From CAZFAT01 sp964517075 (GTDB taxonomy: Bacteria > Acidobacteriota > Vicinamibacteria > Vicinamibacterales > SCN-69-37): a DNA stretch of 24,224 nt. The stretch spans positions 1-24,224 of the forward strand of contig CAZFAT010000260.1 in NCBI GenBank assembly GCA_964517075.1, given 5' to 3'. The notes beneath the pieces were generated by a model. The model made no database searches and was not told the origin of the DNA. It saw nothing but the letters and a program-made list of their open reading frames with translations. Shown in pieces: positions 1-8,170 of this stretch; positions within the stretch are counted from its first letter, which is position 1, and every line of letters begins with the position of its first letter. The position numbers and the translations under genes are program-made.

Positions 1-1374
1 GGGCACACCGGCTTCACGGGACCGTCGATCTGGATCGATCCGGCCACGAAGGTGTTCGTTGTGTTCATGTCGAACCGCGTTCATCCCAACGGCCGGGGCA
101 ACGTCACGCCGGTGCGGGCAAAGATCGCGACCATCGTGGCGTCGGCACTGACCGATGTACCGGACGAGGTGCTCGCGAGTGCGGCATGGACCCGACGCGG
201 GCTGCCGCCCTCAACGGGAGCCGGGCTCGCCCCGCCCCGGGATCCGGTCGCCCTGGGCATCGACGTGTTGCGCGCCGAGGGCTTCGCGCCCCTGCGGGGC
301 CTGCGCGTCGGGCTCGTGACGAACCACACCGGTATCGCGCGGGACCGCACCGCCACCATCGACCTGCTCGCCAAGGCTCCGGGCGTCATGCTTGCGGCTC
401 TCTTCAGTCCCGAACACGGCATTCGCGGCATTCTCGACTCGGCCGTGCCGTCGACACGCGACGACAACACCGGCCTCCCCATTCACTCGCTGTACGGAAC
501 GACGAGGCGTCCCACGGCGGAGATGCTGGCGGGCCTCGACGCGATCGTGATCGATCTTCAGGACATCGGCACGCGCTTCTACACCTACATGACGACGATG
601 GCGTACGTCATGGAAGAGGCGGCGGCGCGCAAGATCAAGGTGTTCGTGCTCGATCGGCCCAATCCCATTGGAGGCGTCCAGATTGAGGGGCCTTCGCTCG
701 ACGAGTCGGCCGTTGGGTTCACCGGCTATCTACCGCAGATGCCGATCCGCCACGGATTGACGATGGGCGAGCTGGCTCGGCTGTTCGATGCTGAACGGAA
801 GATCGGCGCGGATCTGACCGTGATCGCCATGCGCAACTGGCAGCGCGACGACTGGCACGACGACACGGGGCTCTGGTGGATCAATCCCTCGCCCAACATG
901 CGCACCCTCTATGCCGCCACGCTGTACCCGGGCATCGGCGCCTTCGAGAGCACGAACCTCTCGGTGGGACGGGGCACCGATACCCCGTTCGAGCATGTGG
1001 GCGCCCCTTGGATCGACGGCGGACGGCTGGCTGACGCGCTGAACGCGCGGGCGATTCCCGGCGTCCGGTTCTACCCGGTCACGTTTACGCCCACCTCGAG
1101 CAAGTTCTCCAACCAGCTCTGCCAGGGGGTGTTCATCGTCGTCACGGACCGGGCCGCCGTGCGGCCCGTCCGGGTGGGTGTCGAACTGGCCTCGGCGCTC
1201 CTCCGCCTGTTCCCGGAACAGCTCGAGATTGACGCCGCGGCCCGGCTGTTCGGCTCCGCCGACGGGGTGGCCCGCCTCAAGGCCGGCGAGGACCCTGCCG
1301 CGATTGCGACCTCCTGGTCGGGCGCCGAGGCCCGCTGGCGGCTTCTGCGGGCCAAATACCTGCTGTACCGCTGA
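1..1374 (+). CDS. Serine hydrolase (beta-lactamase fold) fused to NamZ/DUF1343 exo-muramidase, 5' truncated
   Basis: The reading frame is open from base 1, so this is the C-terminal 457 residues of a longer protein. The first residues read GHTGFTGPS, the HTG box (KTG equivalent) of class C beta-lactamase-like serine hydrolases, followed by a typical strand and a 'SNRVHP' turn. After a linker (about residues 62-95) a full DUF1343 domain follows, with the family motifs GLVTNHTG, FSPEHGIRG, DLQDIGTRFYTY, DRPNPIGG and NPSPNM. DUF1343 is now known as NamZ (GH171), an exo-beta-N-acetylmuramidase that removes terminal MurNAc from peptidoglycan fragments. The serine hydrolase part may act as an esterase, amidase or peptidase on the same material. 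I infer a periplasmic or secreted role in muropeptide recycling. The N-terminal signal and SxxK motif lie outside the window. Confidence 0.9.
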   Translation, partial: GHTGFTGPSIWIDPATKVFVVFMSNRVHPNGRGNVTPVRAKIATIVASALTDVPDEVLASAAWTRRGLPPSTGAGLAPPRDPVALGIDVLRAEGFAPLRGLRVGLVTNHTGIARDRTATIDLLAKAPGVMLAALFSPEHGIRGILDSAVPSTRDDNTGLPIHSLYGTTRRPTAEMLAGLDAIVIDLQDIGTRFYTYMTTMAYVMEEAAARKIKVFVLDRPNPIGGVQIEGPSLDESAVGFTGYLPQMPIRHGLTMGELARLFDAERKIGADLTVIAMRNWQRDDWHDDTGLWWINPSPNMRTLYAATLYPGIGAFESTNLSVGRGTDTPFEHVGAPWIDGGRLADALNARAIPGVRFYPVTFTPTSSKFSNQLCQGVFIVVTDRAAVRPVRVGVELASALLRLFPEQLEIDAAARLFGSADGVARLKAGEDPAAIATSWSGAEARWRLLRAKYLLYR

Positions 1375-1470
1375 CCACCGGCCCGCTGGGCGGCCGAGGG
1401 TCTGGCCGTGAAGATTCCCCGGGTTCCGGCCGATAGATCTCTCAACCGACGCGTGCCCGGGCGCCCGAAG

Positions 1471-1486
1471 GGGCACGGTCCCGGCA
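1471..1486 (+). promoter_or_regulatory. Possible sigma-54 -24/-12 element before the PilB-like gene
   Basis: GGGCACG-GTCC-CGGCA matches the -24 half (GGCACG) exactly, and the -12 GC is at the right ten-base spacing, but TT before GC is missing. It lies 26 bases before ATG 1510. If real, it favours that ATG over the upstream GTG at 1408. This is the weakest site of the series. Confidence 0.3.
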
Positions 1487-1509
1487 GCGCCTCGGTCAAA
1501 GCCCCGACG

Positions 1510-3306
1510 ATGTCCGCTACCAAGACCGCCCGCGCACCGGAGAAAGCCCCGGCCGACGCCGCACCCCATCGTTCGCGCCTCGGCGACCTCCTGCGGACGA
1601 GCGGGGCCATCACCGATGCGCAGCTCACCCATGCCCTCGCCCAGCAGTCGATCCTGAAGCTTCCGCTCGGCCAGGTCCTGGTCAAGCTCAATTACGTCTC
1701 GGACGAAACGATGCGGCAGGCTCTGAGCCTGCAGCTCAACGTCCCGTATCTCGACCTCGACAAGATCGTCATCGATCGCAACCTGGCGCGACTGATCAAC
1801 AAGAACTACGCGCGCCGCCACAACCTGCTGCCCGTCGCGCAGCTCGGGCGGACGCTGACGGTCGCGATGGACGATCCGACGGCGCACTCCGTCGTCGAGG
1901 AGCTGACCCGCCTGACGTCGTTTGCGGTGATGGTGGTGACCTCGTCGACCAAGGCCATCCAGCGTGCGTTCCGCCGGCTGTACGACGAGCAGGCCGAAAT
2001 GCCCACCGCGATCGGCGCCGAAGCCATCTCCACGGTGGATAACGGGCTGGAGGCGACGCTCGCCGCCAACGGGCCGATCGACGCCGAGCAGAGCCAGCGG
2101 GCCGACGAGTTGTTCCGGGCCATCCTGGCTCGCGCCCTGGAAAGCCACTGCAGCGACATCCATCTCGAGATGCTGCCGTCGGGGTTTCACGTCCGGTTCC
2201 GCGTGGACGGCGTTCTTCAGCAGCCCAACTTCGGCCTGCTGCACGAATTCTTCGACAAGATGATGCGCGAGATTCTGTCGCGTGTGAAGATCCTCGCCAA
2301 GCTCGACATCGCGGAGCGGCGGCGGCCGCAGGACGGCAGCTTCCAGGTGTCGGTCGACCGGCAGGGCAAGGCCGTGCACATCGACCTCCGCGTGTCCGTC
2401 GTCCCGAGCCACTTCGGCGAGAGCATCGTCATCCGGATTCTCGATCGATCCCGCGCGCCGCGCGGGATCATGCAGATCGATCTGGCGCCGACCGTCGCCT
2501 CGACGCTCGACCATCTCCTGGACCGGACGACCGGGATCTTTCTGGTGACGGGACCCACCGGCTCCGGCAAATCGACGACGATGTACGCCTGTCTGATGCG
2601 CCTGCACAAACCGGAGGTCCGAATCCTGACCGCCGAGGACCCGGTCGAGTACGTGTACGACGAGCTCAGCCAGTGCGAAGTCAACGTCGCGGTCGGCAAC
2701 ACGTTCGCGGCGTACCTGCGGTCGTTCCTGCGTCACGACCCGGAAGTCATCATGGTCGGCGAGGTTCGCGACCAGGAGACGGCCGAGATGGCCTTTCGCG
2801 CGGCGCAAACGGGCCACCTGCTTCTGAGCACGCTGCACACCAACAGCGCGATCGCGACGCTGCCACGGCTCCTCGACCTCGGGATTGAGTCGTCGCTCAT
2901 CGCGTCCTCGCTGATTGGCGTGCTCTCCCAACGGCTGGTTCGAAAAGTGTGTACGCAGTGCCGGCAGGAAGACATGCCGAGCCAGAAGCTGCTCGACGAG
3001 TTCTTCAAAACGGTGCCGTCGGATCTGATGTTCTATCGAGGGGCCGGCTGCGGGGCGTGCCGGTTCACGGGCTACTCAGGCCGAATGATCGTCGCCGACC
3101 TCTGGGTGCCGGACGAAGCCGACCAGATGCTCATCACCCGCCGGGCGGCCTTCGACGATGTCCGGACGAGCGCGATGCGGACAACCTTCAGCATGGCCCG
3201 CGACGCGCACGAGCGCCTGCGCGCCGGCCGGACGACCCTGGAAGAACTCCTGCGGGTCCTCCCCTACGATGCGGTCGCCGAACACAAAGAACTGTTTGGG
3301 GGCTGA
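1510..3306 (+). CDS. PilB/GspE-type assembly ATPase
   Basis: This 598-residue protein is a cytoplasmic hexameric ATPase of the type IV pilus / type II secretion family. The N-terminal MshEN/T2SSE_N-like domain begins near residue 18 (SRLGDLLRTSGAIT). The Walker A motif GPTGSGKS is at 348-355, the Walker B region with VIMVGEVRD near 413-421, and the His box (TGHLLLSTLHT) follows. A tetracysteine zinc motif (C481, C484, C514, C517) is intact, as in PilB and GspE. I chose ATG 1510; an in-frame GTG at 1408 would add 34 basic residues with no domain match. No pilin, PilC, PilT or secretin gene is adjacent, so the sequence does not decide between pilus extension and secretion. It converges on the next gene with 46 bases between them. 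Confidence 0.93.
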   Translation: MSATKTARAPEKAPADAAPHRSRLGDLLRTSGAITDAQLTHALAQQSILKLPLGQVLVKLNYVSDETMRQALSLQLNVPYLDLDKIVIDRNLARLINKNYARRHNLLPVAQLGRTLTVAMDDPTAHSVVEELTRLTSFAVMVVTSSTKAIQRAFRRLYDEQAEMPTAIGAEAISTVDNGLEATLAANGPIDAEQSQRADELFRAILARALESHCSDIHLEMLPSGFHVRFRVDGVLQQPNFGLLHEFFDKMMREILSRVKILAKLDIAERRRPQDGSFQVSVDRQGKAVHIDLRVSVVPSHFGESIVIRILDRSRAPRGIMQIDLAPTVASTLDHLLDRTTGIFLVTGPTGSGKSTTMYACLMRLHKPEVRILTAEDPVEYVYDELSQCEVNVAVGNTFAAYLRSFLRHDPEVIMVGEVRDQETAEMAFRAAQTGHLLLSTLHTNSAIATLPRLLDLGIESSLIASSLIGVLSQRLVRKVCTQCRQEDMPSQKLLDEFFKTVPSDLMFYRGAGCGACRFTGYSGRMIVADLWVPDEADQMLITRRAAFDDVRTSAMRTTFSMARDAHERLRAGRTTLEELLRVLPYDAVAEHKELFGG

Positions 3307-3352
3307 AGACTCTCAATGATGCGATCGGCGATCTTCAATTCAGCATTTCCGA

Positions 3353-6300
3353 TTATCTGATTCTGGGCAGGTCGACCCGCAGCGTCACCCGCCGTCCGGC
3401 GACGCCGCTGACGTGTAGGGCGCCGCCCAGCCGTTCCACCACGGCCTCGAGCGTCGCCGTCGGATCGGTGGGCTGAACGCCGTAGCCCGCTGCCGTCACG
3501 GTCAGCACCGCGCCCGACCCGGAACCATGTCCCACCTCGGGGCGCCGATCGGTGTCTCCCGCGTCGATCATGCCGGTCTCGATCAGCAACGACCCGCCCG
3601 CGGTCAGGCGGTCGCGCGCCGCGACGACCAGCGCCGTGGTCATCTGCTCGAAATCTTCTTCGTCGGCCGCAATCAGGGCCGTGGGACCCAGCCGGAGCGC
3701 AAACTCGACGTGGGAGCTGACGAGCCTGGCGAGCATGGGCGACAGACGCTCCAACACGTCGTTGACATCGAGCGGCGCCGCCGGCCGCGCCTGCTTGCGC
3801 GTGAACGCCACCAACTGCCGCAGTTCCTGCGCCGCGGACGCCGGCATCGCATCCGCGCGCTCGTCGAGCGTATCGAGCGGGGCGGGCATGCCGCTGTCGA
3901 GCGCCGCGGCCAGGGCCTCGAGTTCGGGCGTCATGGCCGCCGCGAGCCGACCCAGCGCCTCGAGCCGCTGCGCCTCGCGGAGCCGCTCCTCGAGGGCGGT
4001 GCGGTCGCTGAGGTCGAGGACGATGCGTTCGACCAGGGCGTCCTGTCCGCCGCCGCTGATGAGGAGCGCCGACTGCAGCACCCGGACCGATTCGCCGTCC
4101 ACGCGGGTCAGCGCCGCGTCCCGGTAGCGAATCTGGCCGTCGACAAGGCTGTCGACGCTGATGACGTCGCTGCCGTCGGCGCCGAAGGCCTGTTCGCTGG
4201 CGCTCGCGAGCGCCTCGCGGGCGTTCGCGTAGCCCAGGAGCCGTGCGAACGCATCGTTGCAGTGCACAAGCCAGCCATCGAGCGTGGTGACCGCGTAACC
4301 GAACAGTTCACTCCGCGACAGCCGGTCGTAGCGGGCGGCAACCCGGCCCAGTTCCGCGCGCAGCGTCTCGGTCTCGTCGCGCTGGCGGTCCAGTTCGTCG
4401 TCCGCCTGGCTGAGCCGGGTCTCGAGCGCAAGGCGCGCGGTCATCCAGTCCATGCGCTCGGCGGCGCGGGTCTCGTGCAGCGCGGCCAGATCCGCCTCGA
4501 ACGCGCGTCGGCGCTCGTCCCACGCGGCCGCCGCCCCGGCGTGGTCGCGCACCGTCCGGTCGAGTTTCTCGAGGACGGCGTCGCGCGTTCGCTCGAGGTC
4601 GGCGAGTTGCCGCTTCGCCGAATCGTAGTCACCACGCGCCGACTCCAGCTGGCGGCGCAGGTCCTCGCCCGCCGCCTGCGCGGCCGTGAGGGCGCCGCGC
4701 GCCTCATCACCCTCGGCCTGCACCCGTCGAACGGTCTCCTGCAGCTGCGCCGCGAGGCTCGCCGTCCGGTCGGCGTCCTCGAGCCGGCGTTCGAATGTCT
4801 GCCGGGCGGTGGTCCACGCGACCCGATCCGTCGCCAGTTCGTCGGCGAGCCGCTGGCGATCGGCACGCAGGTCGACCAGCGCGGCCTCGAGGTCACGGAC
4901 CGTCCGCGAGGCGCGGGAGGCCTCCTCGCGGAGGGCCTCGGCCGCCCGGTGCGCCTCCGCCATAGCCTGTTCGTGCGTCGCGACCAGTCGATCGCGCTCG
5001 CCCCGGACGTCGGCCAGCCCCAGGTCGGCGCGTGTCCAGGCGTCGCGCGTCGTGGTGAGTTCCGAGCGCAGCGCGTCGATCGTCTTCCGGGCCGCGTCCG
5101 CGTCCTGGCGCAGAGTGGTCTCACGTGCGAGCGCGGCGTCGTGATCGGCACGGACACGAGCCAGCACCGCGTCGGCTTCGGTCCGCGCCGCTTCAATCTG
5201 GGCGATCTCCGCCCGCTGCGCCCGCAGTTGTTCCGTGGCGACATCGAGGGCCAGCCGATCCGCGGCGCCGGCCTCGATCGCCTGCTGCAGATCGGTGCCG
5301 AGCGCGGCGATCCGCCGTTCACGATCGGACCGCTCGGCACGCGCGGTTGATTCCGTCTCGGACAGCTTCGCCTCGAGGGCCTCACGGGCCGCCTCGGCGG
5401 CGGCACGGGTCGCGGCGAGCGTCTGGGTCGCCTGCTGCAGATCCGCGTGCGCCGTCCGCAACCGATCGTCGATCTCGGTCCGGGCCTTCACGGCCGACTC
5501 GAGTTCGACCTGCAGGGCATCGGCGCGATCGCGCGCCTGGGCAACGTCGGCCTGATCCCTGGCGCGAGACTCGCCCGTCTCCCGGAGGTCGTTCCGGGCA
5601 GCGTCCAACGCATGCTCGAGCTGCCGGCGCATCTCCGTCGCGTCAGCCAGATCGGCGGCGCGTGCGTCACTCAGCCGCCGCAGCTCGGCGCGGGCAGAGT
5701 CGAGCGCCTGCTCGAGCTGATCGCGGAGACGACTCGTCTCGGCCTGTTCGTTCGCGCGCGCCTCGCTCAACTGGCGCACGTCCGCTCGCGCGGCGTCGAG
5801 GGCCTGTTCCAGCTGATCGCGGGCGCGCGCCAGCACGTCCAGTTCCGCCTGCTGCGAGGTCAGCCGCTCGCGCAGGCCAGCGGCCGCGGCACGCTCGGTG
5901 TCGAGTGCCGACGCGGCGGCCGCCAGTTCCGCCTCGCGCGCGCGGATGTCTCGCTCGAGCGCCCCCTGCGCGCCGCTCGCGATGTCATGCGCGCGGGCCT
6001 CGAGTTGCGCGCGTTCGCGCGCCCAGTCCTGGCGGTCCGCTGTTCGTGCCTGATCAGCGGACCGGAGCGCTGTCCGCGCCTCCTCCAGCGCGCGTTCGGC
6101 GGCATGGCGGGCCTCAGCGGCTGCCGCGCCGTCCGCGGCGCGCCGCTCGAGATCCCGCCGGGCCGCTTCCCAGGTGAGCCGTTCGGCCCCGTGCGCCTCG
6201 GTGGCCTGCCGAAGCGCCGTCTCCGCGGCGCCCACGGCGTGTTCGAGGCGATCGCGCGAGGCGGCCAGCGTCGCGGCCGCCTCGAGCCGTTGCTCGAGGG

Positions 6301-7429
6301 CCTGGCGTGTATTCCCCCAGCCCGCCCGCTCGGACGCGTGGGCGGCCTCGGCATCGCGTCGATCTTGTCGTTCACGGTCGAGCGCCGTCTCCTGGTCGCC
6401 GCGTGCGCGATCGCGGCCGGCCTCCCACTCACGGCGCGTAGCGTCCCACGCGGCCTCGGCAGCGGCCAGCGCCGTCGACAGGCGCTCCACATCCGCAAGC
6501 GCAGCCTCGAGACGCGACTCGACCACGGTGGTCGCGGCGACGGCGGCCCGCGCTTCCGTGAGCAGTTCCTCGCGATCACGCTCCCACGCCTCGCGCGCGG
6601 CGCCATGCGCCTGGACCGCGCGTTCCAGTTCCAGCTTGGAAGCGACGAGTGACGCGTGCGCCTCACGGCGCGATGCGGTCTCCGCCTCGGCCTCGTTCAG
6701 ACGGCGTTCGAGATCGCGTCGAACGGCGTCATGATCGGCGGGCGCGGCGCTGGGCGCGAAGGGTGACCTGGGTTGCGCGGCCGACGGAGCGCTGGGCGGG
6801 GCGGGACGAAACGCGGCACCGGGCGTTCCAGCTGCCGGCGTCGGTGAGGGTGTCCCGGAAGTCGGTGCCGGACGAACAGGCGGGTGCTCGGCCGACGTCT
6901 GGACGTGATCGGGACGCGACGGCGGGTTGCCGGCGGCCGGGGCCGGAGGCGCGTGCTGCCCGCGGATCGCCGCGCGCACGGCTTCCACCTCATGCGCCGG
7001 GAGATAGCGGCTCTGCCGCACACGGACCAGCGTTTCGGTCGGATGCAGGAGCGTGCCGCCCAGCAGGATGAGCACATCGTCGGCACCCACGGCAACCGCC
7101 GACGCGTACAGATCGCGCTGGGTCTCGGTGACGACCGGAACGATGGCAATTGGGGCGTTCGACTTGCGGAGGGAACTGATGAGAGCCAGCGTGTCGGCCT
7201 GCGGCCACGCGTGGGAGACAACGAGGGCGTGATACCCGCCACTCCGGATCTTCTGCTCCACGTCAGCCGCGGTCCCGACCGCCGTCACTTGCACCTGTCC
7301 CGTCAGCGCGGAAAGCTGCTGCAGGGTCGAGGCGTCACGCTCCGCCGAGGCGCCTGCGAGATAGAGGAGCCGGGTGGGCGTGGGTAGAGCCGGACCGTCA
7401 CGGCGAGGAGGCCGTCGCACTTCGTTCAC
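3353..7429 (-). CDS. Pseudo-receiver / giant coiled-coil / PAS / degenerate histidine kinase protein
   Basis: This is a 1358-residue protein that starts at GTG 7429. Residues 19-139 have the alternating hydrophobic pattern of a response-regulator receiver, but the phospho-Asp position reads VVSH (H73) and the acidic pair of strand 1 is absent. Residues 155-232 are a Pro/Ala-rich linker. About 800 residues (233-1035) of Ala/Arg/Glu-rich heptads form a predicted long coiled coil. A PAS domain starts near 1038 (ELFGYAVTTLDGWLVHCND). A HisKA-like helix (RLEALGRLAAAMTPELEAL) carries Pro1168 where the phospho-His is expected. The last 140 residues resemble HATPase_c, but the N-box Asn is Ala (ALVVAARD), the G1 Asp is Ala (TAAGYGV), and the later glycine box is missing. 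It therefore looks catalytically dead; a scaffold or sensor role is inferred. A sigma-54-like site precedes it. Confidence 0.85.
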   Translation of the reverse strand: MNEVRRPPRRDGPALPTPTRLLYLAGASAERDASTLQQLSALTGQVQVTAVGTAADVEQKIRSGGYHALVVSHAWPQADTLALISSLRKSNAPIAIVPVVTETQRDLYASAVAVGADDVLILLGGTLLHPTETLVRVRQSRYLPAHEVEAVRAAIRGQHAPPAPAAGNPPSRPDHVQTSAEHPPVRPAPTSGTPSPTPAAGTPGAAFRPAPPSAPSAAQPRSPFAPSAAPADHDAVRRDLERRLNEAEAETASRREAHASLVASKLELERAVQAHGAAREAWERDREELLTEARAAVAATTVVESRLEAALADVERLSTALAAAEAAWDATRREWEAGRDRARGDQETALDRERQDRRDAEAAHASERAGWGNTRQALEQRLEAAATLAASRDRLEHAVGAAETALRQATEAHGAERLTWEAARRDLERRAADGAAAAEARHAAERALEEARTALRSADQARTADRQDWARERAQLEARAHDIASGAQGALERDIRAREAELAAAASALDTERAAAAGLRERLTSQQAELDVLARARDQLEQALDAARADVRQLSEARANEQAETSRLRDQLEQALDSARAELRRLSDARAADLADATEMRRQLEHALDAARNDLRETGESRARDQADVAQARDRADALQVELESAVKARTEIDDRLRTAHADLQQATQTLAATRAAAEAAREALEAKLSETESTARAERSDRERRIAALGTDLQQAIEAGAADRLALDVATEQLRAQRAEIAQIEAARTEADAVLARVRADHDAALARETTLRQDADAARKTIDALRSELTTTRDAWTRADLGLADVRGERDRLVATHEQAMAEAHRAAEALREEASRASRTVRDLEAALVDLRADRQRLADELATDRVAWTTARQTFERRLEDADRTASLAAQLQETVRRVQAEGDEARGALTAAQAAGEDLRRQLESARGDYDSAKRQLADLERTRDAVLEKLDRTVRDHAGAAAAWDERRRAFEADLAALHETRAAERMDWMTARLALETRLSQADDELDRQRDETETLRAELGRVAARYDRLSRSELFGYAVTTLDGWLVHCNDAFARLLGYANAREALASASEQAFGADGSDVISVDSLVDGQIRYRDAALTRVDGESVRVLQSALLISGGGQDALVERIVLDLSDRTALEERLREAQRLEALGRLAAAMTPELEALAAALDSGMPAPLDTLDERADAMPASAAQELRQLVAFTRKQARPAAPLDVNDVLERLSPMLARLVSSHVEFALRLGPTALIAADEEDFEQMTTALVVAARDRLTAGGSLLIETGMIDAGDTDRRPEVGHGSGSGAVLTVTAAGYGVQPTDPTATLEAVVERLGGALHVSGVAGRRVTLRVDLPRIR
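5534..5821 (-). repeat. Three tandem 96-bp units inside the coiled-coil gene
   Basis: The Arg codon that opens each unit ends at 5821, 5725 and 5629, exactly 96 bases apart. Each unit encodes 32 residues starting RDQLEQALDAAR, RDQLEQALDSAR and RRQLEHALDAAR. The copies have diverged at both base and residue level, so this is an old in-frame duplication that lengthened the coil. Confidence 0.85.
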
Positions 7430-7443
7430 TTCTGTCAGGGCAA

Positions 7444-7460
7444 CGCAAACGCAGTACCAG
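7444..7460 (-). promoter_or_regulatory. Sigma-54-like -24/-12 promoter of the pseudo-kinase gene
   Basis: On the minus strand the sequence reads TGGTACT-GCGT-TTGCG. GG is at 7458-7457, there are ten bases, and GC is at 7446-7445. TGG, the A and C of the -24 half, and TTGC agree with the consensus TGGCACG-N4-TTGCW. The -12 G is 17 bases from the GTG start at 7429, and no Shine-Dalgarno sequence is visible. Confidence 0.5.
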
Positions 7461-7475
7461 GGCCGCCCTGAGTTC

Positions 7476-7495
7476 CCCTAATATTTCTCGATATT
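7476..7495. promoter_or_regulatory. AT-rich element with inverted AATAT/ATATT
   Basis: The stretch contains TAATATTTCTCGATATT, an AT-rich island in a GC-rich region with AATAT and ATATT arms. Its core ATATTTCTCGA recurs as an exact 11-base match (opposite strand) at 10810-10820. It lies about 20-35 bases upstream of the -24 element of the pseudo-kinase gene. It could be an activator site; this is inference. Confidence 0.3.
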
Positions 7496-7693
7496 CCCCG
7501 AACAAATCCCTCGTGCACGGCCTCGCAGGCTCGGACAGCAGAAGGGTACGGACCGACCAGGATGTCATCAGATTACAGAATTCACCCCATGAGGACCCCG
7601 ACCTGTCGCAAACCGGTCACCCGCTGGCTGGGGACGAATGTGCGCGCTTTTGCAGACGAGTCAGAGCGCTCCCCGTTTCCGAAGGAGTCTCGG

Positions 7694-7918
7694 ATGACCT
7701 GGAAGGACAAGCTCGAGATCGGTCTGAAAGACGACGCCCCGTATCGCAAGGACAATCTGCCGGAGGAGCAGGTGCGAGGTCCGCAGAAGCCGAAGGGCCC
7801 CGGACGGTCTCCCGAGATCCCGCTGGCCCGCCACGAGGAGAACGCCCCCCCGGTGCAGCCAAAGGCACGCCGGCCGCCCGCCGTCGGGCCGGGGCGCCGG
7901 TCCAGAGCCAAGCCGTGA
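7694..7918 (+). CDS. Small hydrophilic protein of unknown function
   Basis: A 74-residue protein begins MTWKDKLEIGLKDD and is rich in Pro, Arg and Lys in its second half. GAAGGAG lies 7 bases before ATG 7694, a strong ribosome binding site that selects this start over longer in-frame options (for example 7562). It has no signal peptide or membrane segment, and no Cys or zinc motif. I do not recognise the family. The charged, proline-rich tail (residues 35-74) is probably disordered. The gene stands alone between the divergent pseudo-kinase gene and the 8171 ORF. Confidence 0.6.
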   Translation: MTWKDKLEIGLKDDAPYRKDNLPEEQVRGPQKPKGPGRSPEIPLARHEENAPPVQPKARRPPAVGPGRRSRAKP

Positions 7919-7945
7919 ACCGGGCTACAAAATGCTGCAAGTCTC

Positions 7946-7963
7946 CGGGCATCGGGATGTCCG
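7946..7963 (+). terminator. Hairpin after the small gene
   Basis: CGGGCAT and ATGTCCG pair as a 7-bp stem (one G-T pair) around the loop CGGG, 28 bases after the stop at 7918. No T-tract follows, so a terminator role is only possible. Confidence 0.25.
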
Positions 7964-8140
7964 TGGGGCCTCTGACATAAGGCGAGTCAGCGGGCGTAAC
8001 GTGGCGTGACCCCGCCAATCTCGATGGATTCGCGCTGATGAACCGTGTCCAAATTGTCCGTTCGGCGAGGCATTGGAGAGAAATGTCATCCTGACTGGGG
8101 ATAACGAGACTCATTCCAGACAAAAGCGTCATTTCGGACC

Positions 8141-8156
8141 GGGAACGTAGCTTGCT
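8141..8156 (+). promoter_or_regulatory. Sigma-54-like -24/-12 promoter of the 8171 ORF
   Basis: GGGAACG-TAGC-TTGCT has GG at 8142-8143, ten bases, then GC at 8154-8155. Only two of the -24 bases differ from TGGCACG, and TTGCW is complete. The -12 G is 17 bases before GTG 8171, the same geometry as at the pseudo-kinase gene. Confidence 0.5.
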
Positions 8157-8170
8157 GACTTTGTCACGCT

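Noticed and set aside
1411..1509. Possible cyclic-di-GMP (GEMM) riboswitch before the PilB-like gene
   Set aside because: I looked for the conserved GEMM core and its tetraloop and receptor; the region lacks them.
730..2931. Long antisense open frame (733 codons) opposite the NamZ and PilB-like genes
   Set aside because: It is an artefact of GC-rich codon use in the genes on the plus strand; it lacks domain patterns and spans two well-identified genes.
3527..5350. Plus-strand open frame of 607 codons opposite the coiled-coil gene
   Set aside because: Coiled-coil genes with Ala/Arg/Glu codons commonly leave open frames on the other strand; the minus-strand product has receiver, PAS and kinase-like segments.
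7632..7653. TTTTGCA before the small gene at 7694 as another sigma-54 site
   Set aside because: The base pair ten bases upstream of GC is GT and not GG, so the strict -24 element is missing.
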